From: Brachybacterium massiliense
Lineage (GTDB): Bacteria; Actinomycetota; Actinomycetes; Actinomycetales; Dermabacteraceae
Assembly (NCBI RefSeq): GCF_900184245.1
Contig: NZ_FXXB01000008.1
Coordinates: forward strand, 434,001 to 498,000
Reading direction: 5' to 3'
DNA: 64,000 nucleotides
Below the pieces are notes generated by a model, which was not told the origin of the DNA, did no database searches, and saw only the letters and a list, made by a program, of their open reading frames with translations. The translations under genes and the position numbers were made by a program. Each line of letters starts with the position of its first letter. Positions within the stretch are counted from its first letter, which is position 1. This document shows positions 18,682-27,824 of the stretch, in pieces.

Positions 18682-19773
18682 CTAGGCGGCGACGGGCACG
18701 CGGGCGAGGTCCTTGAGCAGGCGGTTGACGGCGGCGCGGCCGGCGCGGTTGGCACCGATGGTCGAGGCGCTGGGTCCGTAGCCGAGCAAGTGGAGCCGGG
18801 GATCGTCGGCGACCGCCGTGCCGTCCAGTGCGATGCCTCCGTGGCGGTTGCGCAGGCCCAGCGGCGCGAGGTGGCGCAGCTCGTGGCGGAACCCGGTGGC
18901 CCACACGATCGCCTCGAGCGCGGTCTCGGTGCCGTCGGCCTCCACCACCCCGTGCGGGGTGAGGCGGGTGAACATCGGTCGGCGCGCAAGCAGTCCCTGC
19001 TGCGCGGCGGCGCGCAGCGGCGGTGTCCACACCAGGCCGGTGTGGGAGACGACGCTGCCCACGGGCAGTCCCTCGCGCACGCGCCGCTCCACTCCGGCCA
19101 CGGCCTCGCGGCCGAGCTCCTCGGTGAAGGAGAGGTCCTGGAAGACGGGTTCGCGCCGCGTGTACCAGAGGGTCTCCCCCACCTCGGCGATCTCGAGCAG
19201 ATGACCGAGCGCGCTGATGCCGCCGCCCACGATAGCGACCCGCTGCCCGGCGAAGTCCTCGGCGCGCACGTAGTCCGCGGTGTGCAGCTGGGTGCCGTGG
19301 AACTCCTCGGCGCCGGGCAGGGCGGGGCGGAAGGGCCGGGTCCAGGTGCCGGTCGCGTTGAGCACGGCCCGGGTGCGCAGAAGGGGGCGCGGGGTGCCGT
19401 CGGTGGCCACAGAGTGCACCAGCAGCGGGCGGGGCTCGGGTCCGTCGGCCGACGGGTCCTCCTCGACGCGGGTCACGCGGACCGGGCGCTGGATACGCAC
19501 GGAGAAGCGCTGCTCGAAGTCGGAGAAATATGCGGGGACCACCCGGTGCGCGGGCTCGTCGTCCGCCGCGTCGACCTCGGGCATGCCGGGGAGCTCGCGG
19601 ATCCCGTTGACGGCGGCCATGGTGAGGCTGTCCCAGCGATGGCGCCATGCGCCGCCGGGTCCCTCCTCGGCGTCGAGGATCGCGAAGCGCAGCCCTCCCC
19701 GGCGCAGCAGGTGGTGCGCGGCGGACAGTCCCGCCTGTCCGGCGCCGATCACCACCACGTCCAGGGTCTCCAT
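18682..19773 (-). CDS. Flavin-dependent monooxygenase / FAD-NAD(P)H oxidoreductase
   Basis: 363 residues. The N-terminal FAD Rossmann motif is VVIGAGQAGLSAAHHL, followed by GGAWRHRWDSLTM. A second NADPH Rossmann motif VAIVGGGISALGHLLE (about 190) and the terminal ATGFRHEL / LLGYGPSAS segments follow. This is the YUCCA/CzcO-like single-component flavoprotein pattern. Such enzymes hydroxylate small molecules or reduce disulfides; the substrate is unknown. The start ATG 19773 is chosen because the Rossmann fold begins 4 residues later, but no good ribosome site precedes it. Confidence 0.75.
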   Translation of the reverse strand: METLDVVVIGAGQAGLSAAHHLLRRGGLRFAILDAEEGPGGAWRHRWDSLTMAAVNGIRELPGMPEVDAADDEPAHRVVPAYFSDFEQRFSVRIQRPVRVTRVEEDPSADGPEPRPLLVHSVATDGTPRPLLRTRAVLNATGTWTRPFRPALPGAEEFHGTQLHTADYVRAEDFAGQRVAIVGGGISALGHLLEIAEVGETLWYTRREPVFQDLSFTEELGREAVAGVERRVREGLPVGSVVSHTGLVWTPPLRAAAQQGLLARRPMFTRLTPHGVVEADGTETALEAIVWATGFRHELRHLAPLGLRNRHGGIALDGTAVADDPRLHLLGYGPSASTIGANRAGRAAVNRLLKDLARVPVAA

Positions 19774-19823
19774 GCCCGGTGCAACGGCACGGGTCTGCGC
19801 GGTGTTCCTCCCCGCGACGCGTC

Positions 19824-21095
19824 TCACGCCCGGGGCAGCGCCTGCACGATGTCCGCCCAGAGGTCCTCGATGTCCTCGAGGCCCACGCTGAGGCGCACGG
19901 TGCCCGGCCCCACCCCGCACGCCTGCCGCTGCTGTGCGCTGAGGTGGGAGTGAGTGGTGGTCCCCGGGTGGCAGACCAGGGAGCGGGCGTCCCCGAGGTT
20001 CACCGCGATCGTCCACAGCCGCAGCGCATCGCAGAAGGCTGCGGCGGCGGCCTCTCCCCCGGCGAGCTCGACGGAGAACACACCGGAGGTGCCGTGCGGG
20101 AAGTCTCGTCGGGCGAGGTGCGCGTCGGGCCGGCCGGGGATGCTCGGGTGCTCGACGCCAGCCACCTCGGGCAGGCCGTGCAGGCGTCCGGCGAGGCTCG
20201 CGGCGTCGGCGCTGACCTTCCGCATCCGCAGCGCGAGGGTCTCGATGCCCACCAGGATCTGCTGCGCGCTGGCGGCGGGCAGGGTGGCACCGAAATCGGT
20301 GACGTGCTTGGCGCGCGCGTAGGCCAGCAGCCCGGAACGCCCGTGCGCGTACTCGTCGGCGAACGTGACGCCGAAGCGCCGGCTCGGAGCGGTCAGACAT
20401 CGCCAGCGCTCGGGCCGCCGGCGCGGGTCGAAGCGCCCGGTGTCCACGATCAGGCCGGCGATCGTGGTGCCGTGGCCGCACAGGTACTTCGTGGCGGAGT
20501 GCACCACGAGGTCCGCCCCGTGCTCGCCCGGGCGGTAGAGCGCCGGGCTGGCGAGGGTCGAGTCGACGATCACGGGCACATCGTGCTCGTGGGCGATCGC
20601 GGTGAGCACCTCGAGGTCCACGAGCTGGGCGCCCGGGTTCGCGATGGACTCGACGATCGCGGCGCGGGTGTCGGGGGTGAACGCCGCCCTCCAGGCCTCC
20701 AGGTCCCAGGGGTCGGCGACGGTGAAGCTCACGCCGAGGTCCGCGAGGGTGTCATCGAGGAACTCGGTGGTGCCGCCGTAGAGCCGTGAGGAGGCGACCA
20801 CGTGCCCGCCGGGGGCGGCGAGCGCGCACAGGGCGATGGTGGTCGCCGCCTGGCCGGAGGCGACGGCGATCGCACCGATGCCGTTCTCCAGCGCGGTGAT
20901 CCGCTGCTCGAGCACCGCGGTGGTGGGGTTGCCCGAACGGGAGTAGGCGAAGCCCTCGGCGCGCCGCTCGAACAGCGCCTTGAGCGAGGTGTGGGAGGCC
21001 TGCGCGTAGGCGCTCGAGCCGTAGACGGGCACGGTGAGCGCGCCGTGACCGTCCGCGGCGGTGTCCCATCCTGCGTGGATCGCTGCAGTGTTCAT
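19824..21095 (-). CDS. O-acetylhomoserine sulfhydrylase-type PLP enzyme (Cys/Met metabolism)
   Basis: 423 residues. The PLP lysine is Lys203 in HSATKYLCGHG, and YSRSGNPTT and ASGQAATT are the phosphate/cofactor contacts. Length and the HAGWD N-terminus fit MetY-like O-acetylhomoserine (thiol)-lyase, which makes homocysteine from O-acetylhomoserine and sulfide; cystathionine gamma-synthase is a less likely alternative. No SAM riboswitch or other leader element is visible in the 69 nt to the next upstream gene. Confidence 0.85.
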   Translation of the reverse strand: MNTAAIHAGWDTAADGHGALTVPVYGSSAYAQASHTSLKALFERRAEGFAYSRSGNPTTAVLEQRITALENGIGAIAVASGQAATTIALCALAAPGGHVVASSRLYGGTTEFLDDTLADLGVSFTVADPWDLEAWRAAFTPDTRAAIVESIANPGAQLVDLEVLTAIAHEHDVPVIVDSTLASPALYRPGEHGADLVVHSATKYLCGHGTTIAGLIVDTGRFDPRRRPERWRCLTAPSRRFGVTFADEYAHGRSGLLAYARAKHVTDFGATLPAASAQQILVGIETLALRMRKVSADAASLAGRLHGLPEVAGVEHPSIPGRPDAHLARRDFPHGTSGVFSVELAGGEAAAAAFCDALRLWTIAVNLGDARSLVCHPGTTTHSHLSAQQRQACGVGPGTVRLSVGLEDIEDLWADIVQALPRA

Positions 21096-21164
21096 GGCGC
21101 CCTCCTCGGCCTCGTGCGTGCTCGTCGGTACAGCGTGGCGGGAGGGCGCGCGTCCGGGCGAGAT

Positions 21165-21806
21165 CTATGACGGAGTGTGGCTCTGCATGATCGGGGCGCC
21201 GTCGGCCGCCCAGAGCCCGGAGGTGCCGCGGCGATGGGAGTCCAGCAGATGGGTGTCGACCACTCCCAGCGCCTCCATCAGCGCGAACATCGTGGTGGGG
21301 CCGACGAAGCGGAAGCCGCGGCGCTTGAGCTCCTGGGCGAGCGCGATCGATTCGGGGCTGGTGGTGGGGACCTCCGCCGCGCTGCGCGGCATCGGGGTGC
21401 GGGCCGGCCGGTGGGACCACACGAGGTCGGCGAGGGTGCTGCCGGGGCCGTCCTGTCCGCGCATCGCGAGCGTGGCGCGGGCGTTGGAGATCGTCGCCTC
21501 GATCTTGCCGCGGTGGCGGATGATCGAGGTGTCCTGCAGCAGGTGCTCGACCTCGCCGGGTCCGAACGCCGCGACGGCCTCGATCTCGAAGCCGGCGAAG
21601 GCGCGGCGGAACCCTTCGCGGCGGCGCAGGATCGTGGCCCAGCTGAGCCCGGACTGGAAGCCTTCGAGCGCGAGCCGTTCGAAGACCCCGCGCTCGTCTC
21701 GTACGGGCATCCCCCATTCGGTGTCGTAGTACTCGCGCAGGTCATCGTGCACCGACGCCCAGGCGGGGCGCGCCAGGCCGTCGGCGCCGACGATCAGGTC
21801 CGTCAT
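21165..21806 (-). CDS. tag: DNA-3-methyladenine glycosylase I
   Basis: 213 residues with the Tag family core: YYDTEWGMPV (Glu30), FERLALEGFQSGLSWATIL, IIRHRGKIEATISNA and the C-terminal FVGPTTMFALMEALGVVDTH. It excises 3-methyladenine from alkylated DNA. The usual N-terminal zinc-binding Cys is absent (the protein starts MTDLIVGADG), but His/Cys near the C-terminus could differ by subfamily. Eight bases separate it from the upstream siderophore-interacting gene, so they are probably co-transcribed. Confidence 0.9.
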   Translation of the reverse strand: MTDLIVGADGLARPAWASVHDDLREYYDTEWGMPVRDERGVFERLALEGFQSGLSWATILRRREGFRRAFAGFEIEAVAAFGPGEVEHLLQDTSIIRHRGKIEATISNARATLAMRGQDGPGSTLADLVWSHRPARTPMPRSAAEVPTTSPESIALAQELKRRGFRFVGPTTMFALMEALGVVDTHLLDSHRRGTSGLWAADGAPIMQSHTPS

Positions 21807-21814
21807 CGGGCCGC

Positions 21815-22672
21815 TCAGTCGTCGATCCTGCCGATGGGCTCGCGCTTCTCGGCCTGGAACTGGTCCTCGATGCGTCCCAGCGCCCAGTACGCGGAGATCG
21901 AGATCTGCTCGCGCGGGATCCCGGCCTCCTTGACCAGCTTCGCACGCAGTTGCTTGGTGATGCCCCGCTCGACGTGGCAGAAGATCTGCAGGCCCTCGTG
22001 GTCCTCGAGGTCCAGTTGGTCGACGGCCTCGAGCAGCAGCTCGCGCTCGCCGATCAGCCAGCGCACCTCGACGCCGGCGGGATGTTCGAGCTCGAGCCGG
22101 TCCTCGTCGTGGTCGAGCTGGATCAGCACGGTGCCCTGGGCGTCTTCGTCCATGGCCTCGAGCCCGGCGGCGATCGCGGGCAGTGCGGCGTGGTCGCCGA
22201 GCATGAGGTGGCGGCGGGTCTCGGGGGCGGGGGTGTAGCCGCCGCCGGCACCGGACATCGCCAGCAGGTCGCCGGGCTGCGCTTCGTCGGCCCAGCGTGC
22301 GGCGATGCCGCTGTCCTCGCCGTCCCCGTGCAGGACCACGTCCACCTCGATCCGGCGCTTCTCGTCGTCCCAGCGGCGCACGGTGTAGGTGCGGCGGGCG
22401 GGCATCAGCTCGGGGCTGTGCTCGCGCAGGGCGTCCATATCGTAGGGCGGCTGGAGGCCGGAGGCCGGATCGGCGATGAGGAACTTGACGTAGGCGTCGG
22501 AGTTCCGGTTGCGGTTCAGGGCCTCGTAGCCCTCGCCGCCGAGCGTGAGCCGGAGCAGCCGGGGCGAGACACGGGTCTTGCCCAGCACCTCGAGCACGGC
22601 CTGGTTCCGCTTCGGGCGCGCGGGGCGCTGCGCGGTCGCGGAGGCGGGCGAGGACTGATCAGTGGTGGTCAT
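21815..22672 (-). CDS. Siderophore-interacting protein (SIP-type flavin ferric reductase)
   Basis: 285 residues from ATG 22672. FAD-binding domain with RRTYTVRRWD (the RxYTxR flavin motif), the GAGGGYTP turn, LMLGDHAALPAI of the NAD-like fold, and a C-terminal AYWALGR segment. Family members (ViuB/FscN/YqjH-like) release iron from ferric siderophores by reduction in the cytoplasm. ATG 22672 is preferred over ATG 22681 because TAATAT ends 7 nt before it, and the earlier ATG lies inside that -10 box. No convincing IdeR/DtxR box is seen. Confidence 0.88.
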   Translation of the reverse strand: MTTTDQSSPASATAQRPARPKRNQAVLEVLGKTRVSPRLLRLTLGGEGYEALNRNRNSDAYVKFLIADPASGLQPPYDMDALREHSPELMPARRTYTVRRWDDEKRRIEVDVVLHGDGEDSGIAARWADEAQPGDLLAMSGAGGGYTPAPETRRHLMLGDHAALPAIAAGLEAMDEDAQGTVLIQLDHDEDRLELEHPAGVEVRWLIGERELLLEAVDQLDLEDHEGLQIFCHVERGITKQLRAKLVKEAGIPREQISISAYWALGRIEDQFQAEKREPIGRIDD

Positions 22673-22679
22673 GCTCTCC

Positions 22680-22685
22680 ATATTA
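22680..22685 (-). promoter_or_regulatory. -10 box TAATAT, leaderless
   Basis: TAATAT, the best match to the sigma-70 consensus in the window, lies 7 nt before ATG 22672; TTTACG 16 nt upstream could be the -35 element. Confidence 0.6.
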
Positions 22686-22748
22686 CGCGCAACGGCTGTG
22701 ACGTAAATGCCTGCCAGGGGTGCTCTCGCCCTCCTCTAGGCTGGGAGG

Positions 22749-24275
22749 ATGAGTCCCGCTCCCGCTCCCGAGGTCGACGTGGCCGTGGTGGGCTCCGGTC
22801 CCAACGGCCTCGCGGCGGCCGTCACGCTGGCTCGCGCCGGGCTGCGGGTGCAGGTGCTCGAGGCGCAGGAGACGATCGGCGGCGGGGCGCGCACCCTCGA
22901 TCTGGGGCTCGCCCCGGGGATCGTGCACGACATCTGCTCGGCCGCTCATCCCCTGGCGCTCGCGAGCCCGTTCTTCGAGGCGTTCGACGTGCGTGCTCGG
23001 GGCGTGCGCGCGATCGCCCCCGCCGCCTCCTACGCGCAGCCGCTGGATGATCAGCCGGCCGTGATCGCCTGGCACGATGCCGAGCGCACCGCCGAGGAGC
23101 TCGGCGCCGACGGACCCGCCTGGCGCGCCACGATCGGCGCCCTCGCCCGGCACGAGGACCTGGTGGTCGAGCTCGCGCTCGGGGACAAGCGCTCCGTCCA
23201 GCCCGCGCTGCTCAGCCCGCGCATCCTGGGCGCGGCTCCGCTGTTCGGGGCCCTGACCGGTCTGCAGGGCAGCCCCGCCTGGAACCTCCCCTTCCGCACC
23301 GAGCGAGCCCGGGCGCTGCTGGGCGGAGTGGCGGCGCATGCGATCGGCCCCATGCCGTCGCTGGCCCTGTCCGCGACCGCGGCGCTGCTGAGCACGATCG
23401 GTCACGGCACGGGCTGGCCGATCCCCGTCGGCGGCTCCCAGGCGATCACCGATGCCCTGGTCGCGGATCTTCGCGCCCACGGCGGGCAGATCCTCACCGG
23501 CCATCACGTGCGCACCTGGCGCGATGTGCCGCCGGCCCGGGCGGTGCTGCTGGACACCCCGGCGGGCGCCGCCGCAGACATCCTGTCGAACCGCCTGCCC
23601 AGCGGGCTCGAGCGGGCGCTGCGGCGCTTCCCCCACGGCGACGCGGCCGCGAAGGTCGACTTCGTGCTCTCCGGACCTGTGCCGTGGCGCGATGCCGAGG
23701 TGGGCGAGGCGGGCACCCAGCACCTGGGCGGGACCCGCGCACAGATGGCGCGGGCCGAGGCCCAGGTGGCCGCCGGGCGCGTGCCCGAGCATCCGGTGAC
23801 GCTGGTCAGCGACCCCTCGGTCGCCGATCCCTCGCGGATCCACGGGGGCCTGCGCCCGCTGTGGGCCTATGCGCACGTTCCCGCCGGGGACACCACCGAT
23901 CCCACCGAGCTGGTCACGCGGCAGATCGAGCGCTTCGCGCCCGGCTTCCGGGATCTCGTGGTCGCCGCGCAAGGGATCCCCGCCGCCGAGATGCCCGCGC
24001 ACAATCCCTCCCTGGTGGGCGGGGACATCTCGATGGGCCGGGTGACGATGGCCGGGATGATCGCCCGTCCCACCGCGCGCTTGGATCCGTACCGGCTCGC
24101 GGAGACCGGGTGGTACCTGTGCTCCTCGGCGACCCCTCCGGGGCCGGGGGTGCACGGCATGTCCGGCTGGCACGCCGCCCGTCGCGTGCTGCGCCGCGAG
24201 TTCGGGATCCGCGAGATGCCGGACCTCTCGCCCGGCGCCGCCGGCACTCCTCCCGGAGCTGACGCGCGCGACTGA
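22749..24275 (+). CDS. Phytoene-dehydrogenase-like FAD oxidoreductase
   Basis: 508 residues. The N-terminal dinucleotide fold VAVVGSGPNGLAAAVTLARAG with downstream LEAQETIGGGART is the CrtI/PYROXD2-like pattern. C-terminal segments GGDISMGR, SSATPPGPGVHGMSGWHAAR close the FAD site. It is annotated broadly in actinobacteria as an NAD(P)/FAD-dependent oxidoreductase without a defined substrate; no carotenoid genes are nearby, so carotenoid desaturation is not implied. TAGGCT lies 6 nt before the ATG (leaderless). Confidence 0.8.
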   Translation: MSPAPAPEVDVAVVGSGPNGLAAAVTLARAGLRVQVLEAQETIGGGARTLDLGLAPGIVHDICSAAHPLALASPFFEAFDVRARGVRAIAPAASYAQPLDDQPAVIAWHDAERTAEELGADGPAWRATIGALARHEDLVVELALGDKRSVQPALLSPRILGAAPLFGALTGLQGSPAWNLPFRTERARALLGGVAAHAIGPMPSLALSATAALLSTIGHGTGWPIPVGGSQAITDALVADLRAHGGQILTGHHVRTWRDVPPARAVLLDTPAGAAADILSNRLPSGLERALRRFPHGDAAAKVDFVLSGPVPWRDAEVGEAGTQHLGGTRAQMARAEAQVAAGRVPEHPVTLVSDPSVADPSRIHGGLRPLWAYAHVPAGDTTDPTELVTRQIERFAPGFRDLVVAAQGIPAAEMPAHNPSLVGGDISMGRVTMAGMIARPTARLDPYRLAETGWYLCSSATPPGPGVHGMSGWHAARRVLRREFGIREMPDLSPGAAGTPPGADARD

Positions 24276-24337
24276 CGTATCACACAGCGGCACTCCTGCG
24301 TTGAATTCCTATACCACGTGACGCAGGATGACTCACC

Positions 24338-25843
24338 GTGAATTCTTCAGACGGCCCCGCTCTCGAGACGGCCTCGCCGGTCCCCCCGGCCGACGACGCC
24401 GCCGCGCACAATCCCTCCGGACGCTCCTTCATGGGCCAGCCCGGCCCGCTCGCGAACCTCTTCAGCGTCGAGCTGTGGGAGCGCTTCAGCTTCTACGGGA
24501 TGCAGGGCATCCTGGCGATCTACATGTACTTCGCCGCCACGCAGGGCGGTCTGGGGATCGACGAGGGCGTGGCCCTGGGCATCGTCGGCGCCTACGGCGG
24601 CTCCGTCTACCTGTTCTCGATCCTCGGCGCGTTGGTCTCGGACCGCCTCCTTGGGCCGGAGAAGACCCTCTTCGGCAGCGCCGTGATGATCATGCTGGGC
24701 CACCTCGCCCTGGCCGTGCTGCCGGGGGTGGCGGGCCTGATCGCCGGCCTGCTGCTGGTGGGCGTCGGCTCGGGAGGCCTGAAGTCCACCGCGGCCACCC
24801 TCGTGGGCTCCCTCTACACGCGCGATGATCCTCGCCGTGATGCGGGCTTCTCGATCTACTACATGGGCATCAACATCGGCGGCCTGCTGGGCCCGCTGGT
24901 GACCGGCTTCGCCCAGCAGCAGTGGGGCTTCCACCTCGGCTTCGCCCTCGCGGCCGTGGGCATGCTGATCGGCCTCATCCAGTACGCGGTGACCCGCAAG
25001 GGCCTGCCCGCGAGCGTGCACACCGTCCCCGATCCGCTGCCCCGCTCGCAGTACCCGGTGTGGGCCGCGGTCGCCGTCGGCTCGATCGCGCTGATCCTGA
25101 TCCTGGTGCTCACCGGGGTGCTGAACGCGGGCAATCTCGCGACCGTGGTCGCGGGCCTCGCCGTCGTCGGCGCGATCGTGATCTTCGCGCTGCTGCTGAC
25201 CTCGAAGAAGCTCGATGCGGACGAGCACTCCCGCGTGGTCGCCTTCATCCCGCTGTTCATCGGCACCGCCGCGTTCTTCGCGCTGTTCCAGCAGCAGTTC
25301 ACCGTGATCACCCTGTACTCGGACACCCGGCTGGATCGAGAGATCCTCGGCTGGACGATCCCGATCTCCTGGGTGCAGTCCTTCAACCCGTTCTTCATCA
25401 TCACCCTGGCCCCGGTGCTCGCGGCGGTGTGGACGAAGCTCGGCCCCCGCCAGCCCTCCACCCCGCGCAAGTTCGGCGTGGGCATCATCCTGATGGGCGC
25501 CGCGTTCCTGCTGTTCCTGCCGATGGCCTCCGTGGTGAAGGTGCCGGTGCTGTGGATCGCGATGATCATGCTGGTCGCCACGATCGGTGAGCTGTGGCTC
25601 TCCCCCGTGGGCCTGTCGCTCGCGACGAAGCTCGCCCCGGGCGCGTACCCGGTGATGATGATGGCGCTGTACAACCTCTCGGTCGCGCTGGGCACCTCCC
25701 TCTCGGGGGCGCTGGCCACCTTCTACAGCGCCGAGACCGAGGCGGCGTACTTCGGCGTGCTGGGCGCGGTCACGATCGGCATCGGCGTGCTGATGCTGCT
25801 GATCGCCCGGCCCGTGGGCGTGGCGATGCGCGGGGTGCGCTGA
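24338..25843 (+). CDS. POT/PTR2 family proton-dependent peptide transporter
   Basis: 501 residues with a hydrophilic N-terminus of about 45 residues and 12-14 membrane segments. Family signatures: ELWERFSFYGMQ (the ExxER proton-coupling motif), GALVSDRLLG, FSIYYMGINIGGLLGP (PTR2 signature) and FALFQQQ. It imports di- and tripeptides with protons. The start is GTG 24338 with AGGA upstream. Confidence 0.9.
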   Translation: MNSSDGPALETASPVPPADDAAAHNPSGRSFMGQPGPLANLFSVELWERFSFYGMQGILAIYMYFAATQGGLGIDEGVALGIVGAYGGSVYLFSILGALVSDRLLGPEKTLFGSAVMIMLGHLALAVLPGVAGLIAGLLLVGVGSGGLKSTAATLVGSLYTRDDPRRDAGFSIYYMGINIGGLLGPLVTGFAQQQWGFHLGFALAAVGMLIGLIQYAVTRKGLPASVHTVPDPLPRSQYPVWAAVAVGSIALILILVLTGVLNAGNLATVVAGLAVVGAIVIFALLLTSKKLDADEHSRVVAFIPLFIGTAAFFALFQQQFTVITLYSDTRLDREILGWTIPISWVQSFNPFFIITLAPVLAAVWTKLGPRQPSTPRKFGVGIILMGAAFLLFLPMASVVKVPVLWIAMIMLVATIGELWLSPVGLSLATKLAPGAYPVMMMALYNLSVALGTSLSGALATFYSAETEAAYFGVLGAVTIGIGVLMLLIARPVGVAMRGVR

Positions 25844-25846
25844 GCC

Positions 25847-26026
25847 TCAGCCTCCCAGCAGGGCGATCAGCACGCCGATCACGGCGCACGCGATCCCGAG
25901 CCCCGCCGCACCCCGCAGCAGGCGGCGGGCGGCGGGGTCCTGCCATCCCTTGAGCAGTCCCAGCACCAGGGACAGCACGAAGCACAGGACCGCGAGCGCG
26001 CCGACGATGCTGAGCAGCGCGATCAT
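25847..26026 (-). CDS. Mini membrane protein B (tandem paralogue)
   Basis: 59 residues with two hydrophobic helices: the first within MIALLSIVGALAVLCFVLSLVLG, the second AGLGIACAVIGVLIALLGG, joined by a short basic turn (KGWQDPAARRLLRG). It overlaps the preceding gene by 4 nt (ATGA) and resembles it in both helices (VGALA..FVLSL; GLG..CAVIG). Function unknown; the pair looks like a gene duplication and is probably translated as a coupled unit. Confidence 0.6.
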   Translation of the reverse strand: MIALLSIVGALAVLCFVLSLVLGLLKGWQDPAARRLLRGAAGLGIACAVIGVLIALLGG

Positions 26027-26238
26027 CGCCGGTTCCCCACGAACGCGACGCTGAACCCGATCACGGCGCAGAGCACGCCCAGTCCCAGCGCGACGCCGCC
26101 GAGGGCGCCTCCTATCCCGCCGTGCAGCAGCAGCGACAGCACGAAGGCGAGGATCGCGAGTGCGCCGACGACGGCGAGGGCGAGGAGCAGGAGGCGGCGG
26201 ACCGGGGGCTCGGCGGAGTGCTGAGGACTCGGTTCCAT
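26023..26238 (-). CDS. Mini membrane protein A (tandem paralogue)
   Basis: 71 residues from ATG 26238. A polar N-terminus (EPSPQHSAEPPVRR) is followed by helix 1 (LLLLALAVVGALAILAFVLS), a glycine-rich loop and helix 2 (GLGVLCAVIGFSVAFVG). TACGGT sits 6 nt before the ATG, supporting this start over the upstream in-frame one at 26265. Unrecognised; perhaps a small envelope protein. Confidence 0.6.
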   Translation of the reverse strand: MEPSPQHSAEPPVRRLLLLALAVVGALAILAFVLSLLLHGGIGGALGGVALGLGVLCAVIGFSVAFVGNRR

Positions 26239-26244
26239 GACGCC

Positions 26245-26250
26245 ACCGTA
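26245..26250 (-). promoter_or_regulatory. -10 box TACGGT, leaderless
   Basis: Minus-strand TACGGT 6 nt before the ATG of the first mini membrane protein; the identical hexamer at the same distance precedes the HTH-MurA gene and the hydrolase at 40996. Confidence 0.5.
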
Positions 26251-26311
26251 GGCACTGATGGACAAGTGTCCAAGGGGTCACGAGCCCCGTTCCGCGACTG
26301 GCCCCAGGCGG

Positions 26312-27613
26312 TCAGTCCCGTTCCCGCAGCAGCGCCATGAGAGCGATCAGCAGTGCCGGGGAGCCCTGGTAGCGGCCGTGCTCCCGGCGCAGAGCACCGG
26401 CGGCCACGAGGTCCTCGAGATCGTGGCGCACTCTCATCCAGCGCTCGATCTGCTCGCGGTCCTCGCGCACCTCCGCGCTCGCATCCACCGGGTCGGTGAG
26501 CACCACCCCGTCCTCGCCGCAGGCGGCGGCGAGCGCGGCCGCGGTGTCCGGCATGCCGCGGAAGCCGCCGTCCTCGGGCCCGCGAGCATCACGTCCCAGC
26601 AGCAGCGCGGTCAGCACCGCGTGGCCGAACTCGACGAAGGCCTCCGGGTCCTCATCCTGCACGGCGTACGGGACGGGCCCGGCGCACCGCTGCGCCGTCC
26701 CGTCGGCCACCTCGATCCAGCCGCCGTCGCGCAGCGCCACCCAGGGGCCGACGATCTCGGGGTGGTCCCACATGCTGCGCACCGCACGGTGGATCCCGCA
26801 GGCGGCGAGCACGGCGGCGGTGTCCGCCCGGCTGAGCGATCCCGTCGCCGTGGAGCGCCGCGGCGTGGAGAGGTGGGCGAGCAGCGCGCCCGCGCAGCGC
26901 ACGATGCTGATCTCCGTGTAGTCCTCGGGGTCCGCCTCGTGCTCGAGCTGCCGCGCGCTCTCGGGCTCGCCGGACGCCGCGGGAAGGAACCAGGGCCAGC
27001 TGCTGCGAGCCTCCTCCTCCGCGCGCACCGACTCGAGCGCCGCGTGCCGGTCATAGGGGCGGACGGGCTCGGCGAGCCGGCCCGTCTCGCTCAGACGCAG
27101 CCTCTCCTCATCGCCGAGCGAGTTGTACCAGTGCATGAACGCGGCGAGCTCCGTCTCGTCCTCGAGGTCGACGCCCAGGGACATGCCGTAGCCGAGGATG
27201 TTGGTGGAGAAGGAGCGCCGGGTGGGGTCATCGGCCGCCTCGAGGGCCGCGAACTCGAGCTCGGCGAGCACGGCCGGGGCGGAGGAGACGCTCATCGACT
27301 CGGGATGCCAGCGGCCCGTCTCGCGGAGGTAGCCCGTGAAGCGCCTCAGCGTGGGCACGAGGTCCATCACCTGCTCGCGCGGCTGAACCACGACGCGGGG
27401 CACCACCTCGGTGAGCAGGGCGGTGACGAGCTCCTCGGTCCACAGCCCGGGATCGGGCGAGTGCAGCTGCTCGGCCTTCAGGCGCAGCAGGGTCTCCAGG
27501 GTGCGCACCTCGTCGATCACCGGGGCGTCCTCGTCGGCGGTGAGGCGCCAGGTCCCGTACTCGGACAGCACGAGCTCCCGCTCGTGCTGCTGCGCCCTGC
27601 CGCGTTCCTCCAT
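26312..27613 (-). CDS. Unrecognised 433-residue soluble protein
   Basis: No family recognised. The protein is acidic, mostly helical in look, with no membrane segment or signal peptide. It has a Trp/Pro-containing linker in the middle (SSWPWFLPAASGEPES, about residue 245) that suggests two domains. The N-terminal part includes a VVPRVVVQPREQVMDLVPTLRRF stretch, and the C-terminal part has WVALRDGGWIEVADG and a helix pair near the end (AALRREHGRYQGSPALLIALMALLRERD) that resembles a winged-helix-like tail. The start ATG 27613 has GGAGG only 1 nt upstream, too close, so the start is uncertain. Divergent from the HNH gene. Confidence 0.55.
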   Translation of the reverse strand: MEERGRAQQHERELVLSEYGTWRLTADEDAPVIDEVRTLETLLRLKAEQLHSPDPGLWTEELVTALLTEVVPRVVVQPREQVMDLVPTLRRFTGYLRETGRWHPESMSVSSAPAVLAELEFAALEAADDPTRRSFSTNILGYGMSLGVDLEDETELAAFMHWYNSLGDEERLRLSETGRLAEPVRPYDRHAALESVRAEEEARSSWPWFLPAASGEPESARQLEHEADPEDYTEISIVRCAGALLAHLSTPRRSTATGSLSRADTAAVLAACGIHRAVRSMWDHPEIVGPWVALRDGGWIEVADGTAQRCAGPVPYAVQDEDPEAFVEFGHAVLTALLLGRDARGPEDGGFRGMPDTAAALAAACGEDGVVLTDPVDASAEVREDREQIERWMRVRHDLEDLVAAGALRREHGRYQGSPALLIALMALLRERD

Positions 27614-27824
27614 CCCTCCAGCATGACGGCACCGGAGCGCCCGTGCCAGCATCTGGCCGCTTCCGCGCCGTGCGGTGTCGCCCCGCGTCCAGCCGCCCGT
27701 CACCTGGACGTCCGCAAGAATTCTCTGGACCCTTCCGCCTCCCTGCGCGAGACTGGTGGTGCTCGATCGCTCAGACCGCCCCGTGGGCCGCAGCACCGGC
27801 GGCACCCCGGAGAGAGGTGACACG

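Noticed and set aside
21096..21164. Possible SAM riboswitch upstream of the sulfhydrylase gene
   Set aside because: Only 69 nt are available and none of the conserved SAM-riboswitch core sequences or nested stems are present.
22673..22748. IdeR/DtxR iron box between the siderophore-interacting gene and its divergent neighbour
   Set aside because: No sequence close to the TTAGGTTAGGCTAACCTAA consensus was found by eye.
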